A stretch of DNA of 5,793 bases. It comes from Thermoflexales bacterium. Lineage in GTDB: Bacteria; Chloroflexota; Anaerolineae; S140-20. Shown here in pieces: positions 4,986 through 5,793 of this stretch. The stretch's first letter is position 1, and each line of letters begins with the position of its first letter. Below the pieces are notes generated by a model. The model searched no databases and was not told the origin of the DNA. It saw nothing but the letters and a program-made list of their open reading frames with translations. Made by a program: the position numbers and the translations under genes. Where the stretch lies: contig WFUY01000247.1 of assembly GCA_015484715.1 (NCBI GenBank), positions 1 to 5,793 on the forward strand, read 5' to 3'.

Positions 4986-5793
4986 ATGCCAAATAGGCTA
5001 TGGCAAGCGGTTGCCTTCCTGATGGTACTGTTGTTGGCTCTCCCTGTCGCCTCTATGCAAGCCGATCAGAATCCGGTCTCGACGGGGGAAGGGCCGACTT
5101 TCACCGGTGTAGAGGTGGAGGACCTGGGGCTCTTCGGAGGAGATTCCGGTGTTCGTACCGGCGTGCGCGTGATCGTGGAGCTGGCTGATCCTCCCCTGGC
5201 TGCCTATGGAGGCTCTCTGGCGGGACTCCCTGCACCGGCCCGCCTGCCCGATGGCAAGATCAGCATCCAATCGGCCGAGGCCCAGCGCTACCTGGACTAT
5301 CTGGCCAAGCAGCAACTGGCCTTTCGAGCAGCCTTGGCGCGGGCTCTGCCAGAGGCTGGAGTGGCCCAGTACCTGGATGAGCAGGGACGGGCTCGTGACC
5401 TTTCTTACCGTTTCGCCTTCAATGGGATGACCATCCACCTCCCCCAGGCGGACCGGGAGAGCCTTATCCGGCTGGCTCGGCTACCTGGAGTGAAGGCGAT
5501 CTACCCCGTCGTGGCTTACGAGATCACGATGGATGCCAGCCTGCCTTTGCTGGGGTTGGTGGATGATGCCAACGACAACGGACTGGACCCCAGCGACGCC
5601 GATGCTGGCCTCTGGGATGCTGTTGGCGGCCACGCCAATGCGGGTGCCGGACTCAAGGTCGCCCTGCTTGACACAGGCGTGGCTCAGGACCATCCCTTCT
5701 TCGATCCGACGGGCTATACCTACCCTGCAGGCTTCCCCAAGGGGGACACCCGCTACACCACCCCCAAGGTGATCGTCGCCCGAGGCTACTACC
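4986..5793 (+). CDS. Secreted subtilisin-like serine protease (peptidase S8, Vpr-like), N-terminal part, 3' truncated by window edge
   Basis: The frame from ATG 4986 is open to the window end, giving 269 complete codons. The N-terminus has Arg4 and a hydrophobic core at about 8-22 (AVAFLMVLLLALPVA), a Sec signal peptide with likely cleavage near residues 22-26. Residues about 58-180 look like an inhibitor-I9-type propeptide: RVIVELADPPL (61-71), then a helix-rich stretch, then YRFAFNGMTIHLP (141-153) and LPGVKAIYPV (166-175), the usual pro-region ending. The catalytic domain begins with GAGLKVALLDTGVAQDHPFF, where Asp229 is the first residue of the Asp-His-Ser triad. KVIVARGYY at the right edge matches the strand that follows in Vpr-like subtilases. 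The catalytic His and Ser lie beyond the window. It probably degrades extracellular protein for nutrition or envelope turnover. An Asp/Asn-rich insert (193-206) between propeptide and catalytic core is unusual. It has its own strong, apparently regulated promoter. Confidence 0.9.
   Translation, partial: MPNRLWQAVAFLMVLLLALPVASMQADQNPVSTGEGPTFTGVEVEDLGLFGGDSGVRTGVRVIVELADPPLAAYGGSLAGLPAPARLPDGKISIQSAEAQRYLDYLAKQQLAFRAALARALPEAGVAQYLDEQGRARDLSYRFAFNGMTIHLPQADRESLIRLARLPGVKAIYPVVAYEITMDASLPLLGLVDDANDNGLDPSDADAGLWDAVGGHANAGAGLKVALLDTGVAQDHPFFDPTGYTYPAGFPKGDTRYTTPKVIVARGYY

Noticed and set aside
1..5793. A new defence, mobile or toxin-antitoxin system
   Set aside because: All protein genes belong to recognisable housekeeping or secreted-enzyme families. 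No spaced repeats, integrase, transposase, or small paired toxin-antitoxin genes were seen.

Overview
This is a GC-rich bacterial chromosomal window in which every gene lies on the + strand. The sequence suggests, but does not prove, a Chloroflexota (Anaerolineae-like) or similar high-GC free-living bacterium. The points in favour are a short FtsY lacking an acidic A domain, an ftsY-prfB pair, a ROK sugar kinase beside an alkaline-phosphatase-superfamily membrane-type hydrolase, and a Vpr-like secreted subtilase. The phylum call is inference from protein flavour only.

Left block (1-2270): the 3' end of a ROK-family sugar kinase gene, with its zinc-binding cysteine motif visible, abuts with no gap a 592-codon alkaline-phosphatase/phosphodiesterase-superfamily protein. 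All seven expected metal and nucleophile residues of that protein can be placed. Stop and start codons are adjacent, so the two are probably translationally coupled.

Middle block (2276-4512): a near-consensus sigma-70-type promoter (TTGGCA-17-TATAAT) sits 5 nt after the previous stop codon. It drives a leader of about 110 nt that contains a strong 14-bp stem, then ftsY (SRP receptor GTPase) and prfB (peptide chain release factor 2). prfB carries the classical programmed +1 frameshift (GGAGG-TAT-CTT-TGA-C) after codon 22, so a plain ORF call misses its N-terminus. A long hairpin without a U-tract follows prfB. The pairing joins protein targeting to the membrane with translation termination.

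Right block (4513-5793): a lower-GC intergenic stretch of about 540 bp holds a second near-perfect promoter (TTGACA-17-TATAAA with an extended -10). Its -35 box lies in the middle of a perfect 10-bp inverted repeat, which looks like a repressor or activator operator, with related half-sites just upstream. The predicted transcript has a leader of about 400 nt containing small stem-loops, a 9-nt direct repeat, an 18-bp perfect palindrome and an unusually complete anti-SD match. It leads into a secreted subtilisin-like (S8) protease that runs off the right edge. That gene is open to the window end and so is easy to overlook.

No tRNA, rRNA, CRISPR array, insertion sequence or defence locus was seen. 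The least explained part of the window is the regulatory architecture upstream of the protease (4502-4985), followed by the structured ftsY leader.
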